Source of the DNA: Nocardia wallacei | GTDB taxonomy: Bacteria; Actinomycetota; Actinomycetes; Mycobacteriales; Mycobacteriaceae | Assembly: GCF_014466955.1 (NCBI RefSeq) | Contig: NZ_AP023396.1 | Span: forward strand, 4,402,001-4,466,000 | Length of the DNA stretch: 64,000 nt | Direction of reading: 5' to 3' | In this document: positions 52,690 to 60,933 of the stretch, piece by piece | Numbering within the stretch: position 1 is the stretch's first letter | How the letters are laid out: each line of letters starts with the position of its first letter | Position numbers and translations under genes: made by a program | The notes under the pieces: model-generated | Told to the model about the DNA's origin: nothing | The model's database searches: none | What the model saw: the letters and a program-made list of their open reading frames with translations, nothing else

Positions 52690-53637
52690 TTGCCTTCCCC
52701 GGCCCCTGCATGCGCTATCAGCGCCGCTGTCGCGCCGCCACCGGATACGTCGCCGACGACTCCTCCGACCGGTGCAGTCTTCGATCGGCAGACTGTGGTA
52801 CTGGATACCGATCTGCTGTTCGATCCCGACGCTGTCACCAATCTCATCGCCGCCGCGCGAACGATCCAGCATCTCGTGGTGGTCACGGCCGACGAAGTCG
52901 GCGGATGGCGCGCACGAGCTGCGCGCGGCGTGCTCGATGCGATCGGCCGCACCGACGTCCCCGTGATCGAGGGAGTCGACCTCGGCAACGACCAGCTGAT
53001 CCTCGACCCCCAGACCCGCGACGAACTCCCGCAACCGCCCAAGATCGACCTCGTCGACGGCATCCGCGGCATCTGCGACAACACCAGCGAACAGGTGATC
53101 TGGGTGGGGTGCGGGCCGATGACCAACCTCGCCGAAATCCTGGAATCCACACCGGATCTCGCCGAACAGCTGCTGGTCACCCAAATGGGCGGATGGCTCG
53201 ACCCCACCCGATACCGCAACCCCGACAAAGCCTCACACAACCTCCGCATCGACGAACGATCCGCCGGCGTGGCGCTGCGGATGTGTCACCACCTGCGACT
53301 GGTACTCAGCGAACACACCGGAGTCCCGCAAACGCGGATCACCCGAGACTCGCTGCTGTACAAGCAATTCGCCGCACCAGACGCACCAGCATGGGCGACC
53401 ATGGCCGCTGCGAACTTCGACGGCTGGTTCACCCACCGCACCGGCAGCTGGATGCGCGACCCGCTGACACTCGCCGCAATCCTGCAGATGCCGTTCATCA
53501 CCTTCGGCGAGGAACGAATACGAATCGAGCGGGACGTCCGCCTCTACCGCGACCCTCACGGCCGGACCATCCCGGTCAGCGAAACCGTCGACTACCCGGC
53601 CTTCATGAACTGGCTCACCGACACCGTATGCCCATGA
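52690..53637 (+). CDS. Inosine-uridine-type nucleoside hydrolase
   Basis: A 315-residue protein of the IUNH fold. The TTG at 52690 is preferred, with AAAGGACC in front; the first ~30 residues are a Pro-rich leader. The calcium-site strand is VVLDTDLLFDPDAVTNLIAA, the usual (D)TDxxxDDA with Pro for one Asp. Further signatures are VWVGCGPMTNLAEI-type VGCGPMTNLAEILE, SHNLRIDERSAGVALRM and RDPLTLAAILQMP. It would cleave the N-glycosidic bond of a nucleoside to base and ribose. Its substrate may be the product or precursor of the cluster. Its stop overlaps a 26-codon ORF by ATGA. Confidence 0.9.
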   Translation: MPSPAPACAISAAVAPPPDTSPTTPPTGAVFDRQTVVLDTDLLFDPDAVTNLIAAARTIQHLVVVTADEVGGWRARAARGVLDAIGRTDVPVIEGVDLGNDQLILDPQTRDELPQPPKIDLVDGIRGICDNTSEQVIWVGCGPMTNLAEILESTPDLAEQLLVTQMGGWLDPTRYRNPDKASHNLRIDERSAGVALRMCHHLRLVLSEHTGVPQTRITRDSLLYKQFAAPDAPAWATMAAANFDGWFTHRTGSWMRDPLTLAAILQMPFITFGEERIRIERDVRLYRDPHGRTIPVSETVDYPAFMNWLTDTVCP

Positions 53638-53714
53638 CCACACCGACCGTGCCGACCCCGGAATCCGAACGCGCAGTCACACCCGAACCGGGAGCCGCCA
53701 TCCATGTTCACTGA
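53634..53714 (+). CDS. 26-residue ORF overlapping the nucleoside hydrolase stop
   Basis: The ATG overlaps the hydrolase TGA and opens TTPTVPTPESERAVTPEPGA, ending at a TGA at 53712-53714. It overlaps the convergent NUDIX gene for 38 bp. The low-complexity content and absence of conservation argue that it is a chance overlap; the coupling geometry is the only support. Confidence 0.25.
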   Translation: MTTPTVPTPESERAVTPEPGAAIHVH

Positions 53715-54267
53715 ACGAGGAGAACGCCCCGGCCAGGAATGCGCGGATGCCGACCGCCGGATACTCGATCACATCCAACTCCGATACCTCGTCGAGCGAA
53801 AACCATTGCACCGCAGAACACTTCTCCGGCTCGAGGTTGGCCGGTTCACCAGCCCAGCGGACGGCATGAAGGAAAACTCCGAGCCGCGGCTCAGGTCCCG
53901 ACTCGGCGACATGAGCGACATGAACAACACGCAGGTCAACCGGATCGATGATCACACCGACCTCTTCATGGGCTTCCCGGGCCGCGGCATGGGTGATCGG
54001 CTCGTCTTTATCGAGCTTGCCCGAGGGCAGATGCCAGCGTCCGGCGAACACATCGCCTCCCGCCCGGCGCGTGAGCAGCAGCCGGTCATCGGCATCGGTG
54101 AGCAGAACGTGCACATCGATCAAGTGGCGATCCGCCATCGCAGGCAACTCCTGAAGTGCTCGGTGGTCGCGCGAAAGACTACGCCGCCCGACCACCCGAC
54201 ACCGCACCAGCGAAGCGTGTCGCGACTCCGCGCGCCGACCACCAGACAACGAAAACCGACAAACCGG
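53642..54267. repeat. Dispersed direct repeat, copy 2 (other copy 962-1408)
   Basis: The complete version of the repeated NUDIX block. It has 179 bp (53981-54159) that copy 1 lacks, including the start region of the gene. Copy 2 is the functional source; copy 1 is the derivative. Confidence 0.85.
53677..54138 (-). CDS. NUDIX hydrolase
   Basis: A 153-residue protein starting at the ATG at 54138 with CAGGAG nine bases before it. The NUDIX box is complete: GKLDKDEPITHAAAREAHEE followed by VGV, matching Gx5Ex7REUxEExGU with both metal-binding Glu. Before it LLLTRRAGGDVFAGRWHLPS shows the MutT-like opening. It hydrolyses nucleoside diphosphates linked to another moiety; in this setting it could remove or activate a nucleotide intermediate or clear toxic triphosphates. 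It is antisense to the flanking run, which suggests separate control. An old partial copy lies at 998-1303. Confidence 0.92.
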   Translation of the reverse strand: MADRHLIDVHVLLTDADDRLLLTRRAGGDVFAGRWHLPSGKLDKDEPITHAAAREAHEEVGVIIDPVDLRVVHVAHVAESGPEPRLGVFLHAVRWAGEPANLEPEKCSAVQWFSLDEVSELDVIEYPAVGIRAFLAGAFSSFSEHGWRLPVRV

Positions 54268-54464
54268 TGTGCACCTGGCGCGGATGCCGATCGTGTTCGT
54301 CGCCGATGGGCCGGATATGCCGACCCGGCTGGATTCCCGGCCCAGGTGCCGAGACCGCCGACTACCGAGGCTTCCGGCGCTGGCTGCCCGCCCTGCTCGG
54401 TTTGTCCTGCACCTGGCGTCACCCCTGACCCCGTCTACCTCTTCCCGGAAGGAGCTGCACCATC

Positions 54465-55274
54465 GTGGACCTCAGAACGGGCTTTCCCCATTCGGCCCGC
54501 ATGTACGACTACTTTCTCGGCGGCAAGGACAATTACGAGGTCGACCGTGACCAGGCCGCTCAGGTGGAAAGGGTGTTTCCGTCCGTGCGGCTGGCCGCCC
54601 GCCACAACCGTGGGTTCATGCATCGGGCCACGAAATACCTTGCCCACGCGGGGGTCCGGCGGTTCCTCGACATCGGCACCGGCATCCCCACCGAGCCGAA
54701 TCTGCACCAGATCGCCCAGCAGATCCACCCCGACGCCCGCATCGTCTACGTCGACAACGACCCGATGGTGCTCGCCCACGCCCGCGCCCTCATGACCAGC
54801 ACACCGGAAGGCACCACCGCCTACCTCCACGCCGACGTCACCGAGCCCGACCAGATCCTCACCGCCGCCGCGGTGAGAAACCTGCTCCGAGACGAGAAAC
54901 CGATTGCGGTCAGCTCGATCGCGCTGCTGCACTTCGTCCCCGACGAGTTCAAGCCCTACGACATCGTCGCCACGTTGCTCGACGCCGTCCCCTCCGGCAG
55001 CTATCTCGTGATCTCTCATGCCACACCGGATTTCGACCGCGAGAGCTTCGACAAGGTCCAGGACATCTACCGCAGCGGCGAGATCCCCTGCCAATTCCGC
55101 AGCCGCGAGGAAATCAGCAGGTTCTTCACCGGACTCGACCTCGTGGACCCGGGCGTGGTGCCGCTGCCCCGGTGGCGGCCCGACCTGATCGCCGTTGACG
55201 ACCCCGACGACGACACCCTCACGACCCTGGACGCCAAGGTCGGCTGCTACGCCGCCATCGGCAGAAAACCATGA
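54465..55274 (+). CDS. PF04672-type SAM-dependent methyltransferase (2)
   Basis: A 269-residue member of the same family as the protein at 48340. GGAAGGAGC precedes the GTG. Signatures: HSARMYDYFLGGKDNYEVDR, RRFLDIGTGIPTEPNLHQIA with a canonical GTGIPT SAM loop, RIVYVDNDPMVLAHARALM and PIAVSSIALLHFVPDEFKPY. The SAM loop is more canonical than in the first methyltransferase, so this one is the better candidate for catalysis. Its TGA overlaps the ATG of the next small gene. The 325 bp before it contain the divergent NUDIX start and no other supported gene. Confidence 0.93.
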   Translation: MDLRTGFPHSARMYDYFLGGKDNYEVDRDQAAQVERVFPSVRLAARHNRGFMHRATKYLAHAGVRRFLDIGTGIPTEPNLHQIAQQIHPDARIVYVDNDPMVLAHARALMTSTPEGTTAYLHADVTEPDQILTAAAVRNLLRDEKPIAVSSIALLHFVPDEFKPYDIVATLLDAVPSGSYLVISHATPDFDRESFDKVQDIYRSGEIPCQFRSREEISRFFTGLDLVDPGVVPLPRWRPDLIAVDDPDDDTLTTLDAKVGCYAAIGRKP

Positions 55275-55675
55275 CGTCGCTCCAATCCATTGCTACTGAA
55301 GGGAAAGACATGTCCATGTCCCCGGTGGTCGTTGCGCCCGGCCTGGTGCTGGACGAGACCCTGTACGAGGTGGCTGCGGAGGGCGTGCTGCACCACACGC
55401 CCGACCGCGCGCCGCTGACCTGGGAAACGTTCACGAGCCCGCGCCGATGGTGGATCATCCCGGACACCGACTGTCTCGGCTTTAGGGCTGAGCTGACCCT
55501 GCACGCCGACCGGGCCCGCACCATCCGGCTCAACCGCTGGTACCGGCCGACACACCGCCACAATCGCACAAGCAGTGGGAAAGCGGTCCGTGTGTTGTGC
55601 TGTCATGGTCGTGTCGGGTTACACGGATATCGTTGTGCCGGTGGGGGTTTGTCGGGAGAAAGGAAATGTCTGTGA
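55271..55675 (+). CDS. Small hypothetical protein coupled to methyltransferase 2
   Basis: A 134-residue frame whose ATG overlaps the methyltransferase stop. An N-terminal part is plausible (MSPVVVAPGLVLDETLYEVA, HTPDRAPLTWETFTSPRRWW), while the last ~35 residues are Cys/Gly/Arg-rich and may be out-of-frame or non-conserved. An alternative start is the ATG at 55310. No family was recognised. It overlaps the next gene by 10 bp. Confidence 0.5.
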   Translation: MTSLQSIATEGKDMSMSPVVVAPGLVLDETLYEVAAEGVLHHTPDRAPLTWETFTSPRRWWIIPDTDCLGFRAELTLHADRARTIRLNRWYRPTHRHNRTSSGKAVRVLCCHGRVGLHGYRCAGGGLSGERKCL

Positions 55676-56166
55676 TGGGTGACGATGATCAGCTCGGTTT
55701 CGCGATCGAGTTCGATGAGAAGACGCAGGCTTTTCTCGAGTGGGTCGAGCCTGCCCTGATGGAATCGAAAGTGCGGGCGTTTCTCACCGACACGGTTCCC
55801 GGTATCGCCGATTATGCGTCGGATGCGTGGTGGGCCTCGCCGCTGCTGGTGCGCATCCTCGAAGCCGCGGTCGACCGGTTCGGGGACTGGGCGGGGTTCC
55901 TGTCGCCGGACCAGCGCGAGTGCGCCGACCAGCTGGTGCGGTTCCTGGGCGAATGCTGCCTGCGGCAGCACCCCGGCATGGCGTGGGCGAACCGGCCTGC
56001 TGACGCTGCCTGCCCGCCGCTGTATGCCGATTTCGGGCCCGTCGTGCATTTCCCGGAATCGGGCGCGGGGGAAGCTCCGGTGTCACTGGCAGAAGAACTG
56101 TTCATGAAGAACTACGGCCCGCGCATGGTCGAGTACAGCATTCAGAAGGCCGGGACCGCCGTGTAA
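55666..56166 (+). CDS. Hypothetical acidic protein
   Basis: A 166-residue protein with GGGAGAAAGGAA before the ATG at 55666. It is mostly helical, rich in Trp and acidic residues (FDEKTQAFLEWVEPALMESK, YASDAWWASPLLVRILEAAV, DRFGDWAGFLSPDQRECADQ). There is no membrane helix or known motif. It is co-directional with the methyltransferase and the coiled-coil protein, so probably part of one transcript. Confidence 0.7.
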   Translation: MSVMGDDDQLGFAIEFDEKTQAFLEWVEPALMESKVRAFLTDTVPGIADYASDAWWASPLLVRILEAAVDRFGDWAGFLSPDQRECADQLVRFLGECCLRQHPGMAWANRPADAACPPLYADFGPVVHFPESGAGEAPVSLAEELFMKNYGPRMVEYSIQKAGTAV

Positions 56167-56198
56167 CCGGCGGAAACGGAAAAAACGGGGGGTGTGTC

Positions 56199-57203
56199 GT
56201 GCCGGACGACTACGATGCTGCACGCCGGAATCTGTCGAACTATGAGCGGGGACTGTACTTCGAACTCGGGCGAGCGCACATCCGCGGCGAGACGCCGGAG
56301 AAGGGATGGGTGCGCCAGTTCGAGATCAACGTCGGCGGCAATATACGGCGCCTGGATTCGGCTCGCACCGAGGGCAGAGGCGTCCGGAGCAGGGAACGGA
56401 AATCCGGGCGGGTCCACGAACGCGAAACTCTGGAACAGCTGCGCCGCGAACGGGCCGCGCTGCGGACCGGGCAGCTGACGCAGAGCGGATGGGAAACCGT
56501 CGCCGGGGAGAAGGTCCCGCGCACCGTCCGCGACGAACTCCAGCAGATGGCCCGCGACTTCCCCGGCAGATTCCACCACGAAGTGATCTCCCGAGCCGAC
56601 GCGCTACGCGCCCTCGAACTCGGCAGAAGCCTCGCGGCCCAGCAGCTGGAACTGGTCCGCAGCTATCAACTGTCCCGCGCCGACCGCGCCCGCAAACGAC
56701 TCGCCAACATCCGCGAAATCGTCCGCCAGCGAGAAGTACAAGCCAAGGAAGACCGCGCCAGGACCGAACGGGAAGCGCGAGAAGCCCGGCAGCGAGTGGA
56801 ACGCGAAGCAGCCGAACGGGTGATCCGCGAGTTCCGCCTGCCGGAGGTGCTGCGCCGCGACCGCGAGGAGAAGGACGCCGGACGGGTTCAGGCGCGGGAG
56901 GCAGCCGACGAGGCCGCTGCGCAGGCGCGAGCGCGGCTCGCTCAGGAAGCGGTGGACAAAGCCGAACGTCAGCGGCAACGCGACGCCGCCAAGCGGCTCG
57001 CCGCATTCCGGCAGCAAGCTCGCGAGGCCGCCGCGGCCGGCCGGGTGGTCCGTGGCGGTCCCGAGATCGCCGACTTGCTCATCGTCGGGCGTGCCACACC
57101 CGGCGCCGAGCCACTCCACCGCGAGCCACCACACGCCGGATCCAGCCGCGGCGGACGCGACGAACGCGGACGAGAACGCGGAATCGAACGCACCCGCGAC
57201 TGA
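56199..57203 (+). CDS. Coiled-coil protein, highly charged
   Basis: A 334-residue protein starting at a GTG. Residues about 130-290 are a long alternately charged helix (ARKRLANIREIVRQREVQAK, EDRARTEREAREARQRVERE, AQARARLAQEAVDKAERQRQ) that must form a coiled coil. The N-terminal ~120 residues look like a small folded domain with Tyr/Glu-rich strands (NYERGLYFELGRAHIRGETP). The C-terminus is Arg/Gly-rich. Its function is unknown; a scaffold or RNA-linked role is possible given that the next gene encodes a NYN/LOTUS protein. Confidence 0.75.
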   Translation: MPDDYDAARRNLSNYERGLYFELGRAHIRGETPEKGWVRQFEINVGGNIRRLDSARTEGRGVRSRERKSGRVHERETLEQLRRERAALRTGQLTQSGWETVAGEKVPRTVRDELQQMARDFPGRFHHEVISRADALRALELGRSLAAQQLELVRSYQLSRADRARKRLANIREIVRQREVQAKEDRARTEREAREARQRVEREAAERVIREFRLPEVLRRDREEKDAGRVQAREAADEAAAQARARLAQEAVDKAERQRQRDAAKRLAAFRQQAREAAAAGRVVRGGPEIADLLIVGRATPGAEPLHREPPHAGSSRGGRDERGRERGIERTRD

Positions 57204-57414
57204 CATCCGGGCCTGCCTTGTCACCGACCCGTATCCGACATCGTCTCCGCCGCAGCGGCAGCCGAAGCGAGGCCGCCGTCGTTGGTGCGGAATATTCTGT
57301 CCCGCAGTCGATCTCCCTGATTGCCGGTATCGTACTGACGTGTCCTCGAAGCGATGGCTGCGCGGCATCCTCTCCCCCCGTCCTGGTCGTCGGGCCCCAG
57401 CCCGGCGCGAGACG

Positions 57415-58242
57415 ATGCTGCCGCCGCCCGACCGAGCCGCCGGTCGCCGTTGTGGTGGTGTCGCGGTGCTCATCGACGCCGACAATGTGGCTCCGGGGAA
57501 GATCGGCGCGGTGCTCGCCGCGGTGACCCGCGACCACGGACCGATACGGATCAAACGGGCTTACGGCGATTTCGACCGCCCGCACCTGGCGGGATGGCGG
57601 CACGCGGTGCTCGCCCACGCGATCCGCCGCATCGACGCCATCGCCTTCTCACCAGGCAAGAACTGCTCCGACCATGTGCTGATCGCCGACGCGATCCACC
57701 TGGCACACACCACCGACCTGCAAACAGTCGTCCTGGTCACCAGCGACGCCGACTTCACCGACCTGGCCATCCGGCTCCGCGAATACGGCCTGCATGTCTA
57801 CGGCATCGGAGAACGCAAAACCTCCGCACCATTCCGCAACGCCTGCGACCACTTCACCACCATCGACGACCTCGCCCCACCCACACCACCCCAACACCCC
57901 TTCCCGACGCCCGCCCACGCCGCGACCACACCACCGGCGACGACCACGCCGCCCACGCACACCACCAAGACGAAAACCACGCGGACCGGCAACGCTACGG
58001 GCCTGTCGGCCAGCGCCACCGAGCAACTGCGCGCGCTCGTGACCAAAGCCGCCGACAAACAAGGCTGGGCAAACCTGTCGACTGTGTGCCTGCGCCTGCA
58101 CAACAACCCCGCCCTCAAAACCACCCTCAACGGCGAACTCGGCAACAGACCCGGCCGGTACCTCAAACAATGCGGCCTGTTCGAAGTCACCGAACGCCCC
58201 GGCGCCGGAACATTCCTCCGCAACAAACCAAACCACCCATAA
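57415..58242 (+). CDS. NYN-domain putative ribonuclease with LOTUS/OST-HTH-like C-terminus
   Basis: A 275-residue protein. The N-terminal NYN (LabA/DUF88, PIN-like) fold shows VAVLIDADNVAPGKIGAVLA, YGDFDRPHLAGWRHAVLAHA, SDHVLIADAIHLAHTTDLQT and VLVTSDADFTDLAIRLREYG, with the conserved Asp residues of the metal site. A Pro/Thr-rich linker follows (HTTKTKTTRTGNATG). The last ~75 residues (ATEQLRALVTKAADKQGWAN, LSTVCLRLHNNPALKTTLNG) resemble an OST-HTH/LOTUS RNA-binding domain. This pairing is known in RNA-cleaving or RNA-regulating proteins. The ATG at 57415 is preferred to a GTG at 57340; neither has a strong ribosome site. Confidence 0.82.
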   Translation: MLPPPDRAAGRRCGGVAVLIDADNVAPGKIGAVLAAVTRDHGPIRIKRAYGDFDRPHLAGWRHAVLAHAIRRIDAIAFSPGKNCSDHVLIADAIHLAHTTDLQTVVLVTSDADFTDLAIRLREYGLHVYGIGERKTSAPFRNACDHFTTIDDLAPPTPPQHPFPTPAHAATTPPATTTPPTHTTKTKTTRTGNATGLSASATEQLRALVTKAADKQGWANLSTVCLRLHNNPALKTTLNGELGNRPGRYLKQCGLFEVTERPGAGTFLRNKPNHP

Positions 58243-58794
58243 ACCCAGCACGACGCGCTGGTCGCGTCAACTTCCGCAGTGTGCGGGCCGAACTTCTCAA
58301 CGACGCACGCCGGGTCGGCTCGGCGGTGTCTGCGGTCCGGGGACGCATGAGGTCGCGGTGTTCCCCCAAATCTCTTGAGGGAAGTCAAGGCCGGGCGGGC
58401 CGTCCGCCGATGCCCAACCCAAGGCGGCCCGTCCGGTCGACTGACTCTGGACAAGACCACTACGTCGATATGCACGCTGAGGCGAGCCCGCATGTCGCGC
58501 ATCGCCATTCATCGGTACAACATCGGAGTGCTCCGCTCTCGACCACGAGGCCAAGGTCCTTGGGAGCACCATCGATAAGGCGGGGCCTTCACGGTAGTGG
58601 TTTATCGTAGGCTGTCTCGACACGCCGAGGCGACACGCGACAGCGTGAACTGGTCGAATGTAGTAAATCCGCGAAATCCATTCGTCGCGGCTATTCTGTC
58701 TCCTGCCGGAGGCCAGGTTATTGGCGTCCGCGCACATCCTCAGGGTCATCCGCTGACGCAGTTTGCGAGGACACGGCCCCAGAGAGGGGGTGAG
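58243..58794. other. Intergenic region with one hairpin
   Basis: About 550 bp without a supported gene. It contains a strong hairpin at 58391-58436 (arms CCGGGCGGGCCG and CGGCCCGTCCGG, 22-nt loop) that could end the upstream transcript but has no U-tract. Confidence 0.5.
58391..58436 (+). terminator. GC-rich hairpin downstream of the NYN gene
   Basis: Twelve-base arms, one G-U-type mismatch and a 22-base loop, about 150 bp after the stop. There is no U-run, so this is weak evidence for termination. Confidence 0.35.
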
Positions 58795-58827
58795 ATGACG
58801 AGGAGAACGAAAGGAGGAGCAGCGAGA

Positions 58828-58938
58828 GTGCAGAGAGCCTCGGCGGTAATTTCGGTCACCGCCGAGATTCCCTATCGCTATGCACTCATGCTGGTCAGGT
58901 GGACGACATTTGCGATCTTGCTGCATAGTCTCCTCTGA
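58828..58938 (+). CDS. 36-residue hydrophobic peptide ORF
   Basis: The GTG at 58828 follows an excellent AAGGAGGAG site and opens QRASAVISVTAEIPYRYALM; the peptide closes with a hydrophobic helix (LMLVRWTTFAILLHSLL) and TGA. An ATG at 58795 in the same frame, with a GGGGG site, would add 11 basic residues. A 12-bp-arm hairpin follows the stop immediately. The RBS, frame and hairpin make it a likely real small gene: a membrane peptide, a type I-like toxin or a regulatory leader. It lies upstream of the recombinase trio. Confidence 0.5.
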   Translation: MQRASAVISVTAEIPYRYALMLVRWTTFAILLHSLL

Positions 58939-58944
58939 CCATGG

Positions 58945-58974
58945 GCGCGGTCACTGTGTCCGCAGTGGCCGCGC
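58945..58974 (+). terminator. Hairpin after the small peptide ORF
   Basis: Arms GCGCGGTCACTG (58945-58956) and CAGTGGCCGCGC (58963-58974) around TGTCCG, pairing in all but one wobble position. There are few T residues after it, as is common for actinobacterial terminators. Confidence 0.55.
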
Positions 58975-59433
58975 TTCTGCACGGTTCCGGAGCATCCAAT
59001 GTATCTAAATCCTCCGTGCGAGGATGCTAGCATTCTGCAGTTCGGTAAATCCAGCTTTCCAGCTTTCCGCGATTCGCAGATTCCACTGCGCTGCATGGCG
59101 GGCAAGTGCAGTTCTCCTTGCATACGGCCCCGTTCTCTCGACTCGGAACAACCTGGGGCGCCTCGCCCGCCAGAAACGGAGCAACAGCCATTACGATTCG
59201 AATCTATGTTCGAGACCTGGCCTGACGAGTTCACCCCATCGCTTCGCCGAGTGGTCGACCCTCCGATGCCCGTCCTCGTCGATCTGTCCAAAGCCATCCC
59301 CACCGTCGCGCCGAACGGGTTCGGGCGCGATCGCGTACCGATGCGCGTGAAAGTCGGCGGTCTCTAGCCAGTCGATTGTTGTTGTTGTGATTCCGGGGCC
59401 GAGTACAGCTGTCCGTGGCTACGGTGTCTCCTC
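58975..59433. other. Region before the recombinase operon
   Basis: About 460 bp. Open frames exist, but the only protein-like stretch (FETWPDEFTPSLRRVVDPPM, near 59215-59275) has no start or motif. It may contain the end or control region of the recombinase element. Confidence 0.4.
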
Positions 59434-60933
59434 GTGCTCATCCCTCCTCGCTGGCAGGTGTTCTGGTGCGATACAGATTGTGCGACAGTGGATTTCGATG
59501 CGGATCCGGTGTTGGCTGGGCTGCCGTCGTTGGCTCAGTGGGCTCAACGTCACGGCACCCGGGCGCGCCAACCACTGTTGTTGCATTCCGACGGCCGGTA
59601 CGCCGCAGAGGTGAACGAGTTCTTCGCTTCTGCGCGGATGCGTAGTTCAGCCGAGGAGACGCGTCGGAAGTACGTCACGGAACTGGCGACGTGGTTGGGG
59701 TTCCTGGACGCGATCGGGTGTGCGTGGAGCGAGGCCGGTCCTGGCGAGATTGATGCGTTCAAGTTCTGGCGGATGACCGACGAGGCGAACCCGAGGCGGG
59801 TCGCGGGCGGCACAGTCCGGTCCGGGTTGGTGGCGATCAGAGCGTTCTACACCTGGGCTGAGCGGCGATACGGGGTGACCAACCCGGTGGCCATGACTCA
59901 GATCCGCCGTGGACGCGGCGTGGTCGAGGGATTTCAGGCCACGCCGCGAATCGTGCGGGATCGAGATGTGAAGTGGCTGGACCCCGGCGGTTACCGGCGG
60001 TGGCGAGATGTCGGTCTGCGCGGGTTGGACTTGGCGGGGCGCGAGGTCGCGTCGTGGCGGGGCCGGAATTCACAGCGCGACTGCGCGTTTGCCGAGGGCC
60101 TGTACGGGACGGGACTGCGGTTGCGTGAATGGGCGAGCGTGCTGCAGGTCGAGTTGCCTGTCGATGATTCAGCGCGGGGGTTCTTCGCGTGCAGGCTGGC
60201 GGCGGCGTGCGGGAAAGGCGGCTGGGGCCGGCAATTCTGGATGCCGCGCCACACTCTTTCGGATGTATCGGCCTATACCGAGGGCGAGAGGGCTGCTGCG
60301 GTGCGCCGGGCCCAGGTGGCTGGCCGCTACGAGCGGATCGCTGAACGTCGAATCATGGTGCGGCTGTTGGGGGCTCGCCGGGTGGAATTGCGTGATGGCG
60401 CGGGCAGGTCGTCGTCTGCATCCTTGGATGGTCTGGCTCCGCGAGCACGGCGCCGACTGTTCATAGAGGGCCCCGGTGGGTTGATACCGGCGGCGTTGTG
60501 GCTGAACGAAGACGGCCTGCCGCGGGAAGTTCACGGTTGGCAGCACACATTCACCACCGCCAATCGTCGCGTGGCCCAGGCGGGGTTGGTCGGTTTGGCT
60601 GCGACCGCGCATATGCTGCGGCACTCATTCGCGCTGCGCTGGTTTTCGGTGGGCCGGCTGGTGTATGAGCGGCGTTTCGCTCATCTGGATGCCGCGGAGC
60701 TGCGCGATTTCCGAGCCCAGTTCGGCGACACCTGGTACTTCGTGATGACTCTGTTGGGTCACCGCAATGTCGCTACGACCATGAACACCTACCTGGAGCC
60801 GTTCCGGGATCTGGACATCACGCTGTTGATCGAGCACACCCGAGGCGCGGCGATCGAGGGGCTGCTGGCGGAATTGTTGCGGCATCACCCGCAAGTCCTG
60901 ACCGATCCTCTGGCCGATCGGAAAATGCAATGA
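59434..60933 (+). CDS. Tyrosine recombinase/integrase 1 of a trio
   Basis: A 499-residue phage-integrase-family recombinase with an N-terminal SAM-like DNA-binding region (FFASARMRSSAEETRRKYVT and TELATWLGFLDAIGCAWSEA). The catalytic domain shows Arg I in LYGTGLRLREWASVLQ, His-x-x-Arg in HMLRHSFALRW near residue 392, and the nucleophile in LLGHRNVATTMNTYLEP with Tyr near residue 452. All key residues are present. Such proteins cut and join DNA at specific sites. The GTG start is uncertain, since a Thr/Ser-rich leader is open above it. Its TGA overlaps the ATG of the next gene. Confidence 0.92.
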   Translation: MLIPPRWQVFWCDTDCATVDFDADPVLAGLPSLAQWAQRHGTRARQPLLLHSDGRYAAEVNEFFASARMRSSAEETRRKYVTELATWLGFLDAIGCAWSEAGPGEIDAFKFWRMTDEANPRRVAGGTVRSGLVAIRAFYTWAERRYGVTNPVAMTQIRRGRGVVEGFQATPRIVRDRDVKWLDPGGYRRWRDVGLRGLDLAGREVASWRGRNSQRDCAFAEGLYGTGLRLREWASVLQVELPVDDSARGFFACRLAAACGKGGWGRQFWMPRHTLSDVSAYTEGERAAAVRRAQVAGRYERIAERRIMVRLLGARRVELRDGAGRSSSASLDGLAPRARRRLFIEGPGGLIPAALWLNEDGLPREVHGWQHTFTTANRRVAQAGLVGLAATAHMLRHSFALRWFSVGRLVYERRFAHLDAAELRDFRAQFGDTWYFVMTLLGHRNVATTMNTYLEPFRDLDITLLIEHTRGAAIEGLLAELLRHHPQVLTDPLADRKMQ

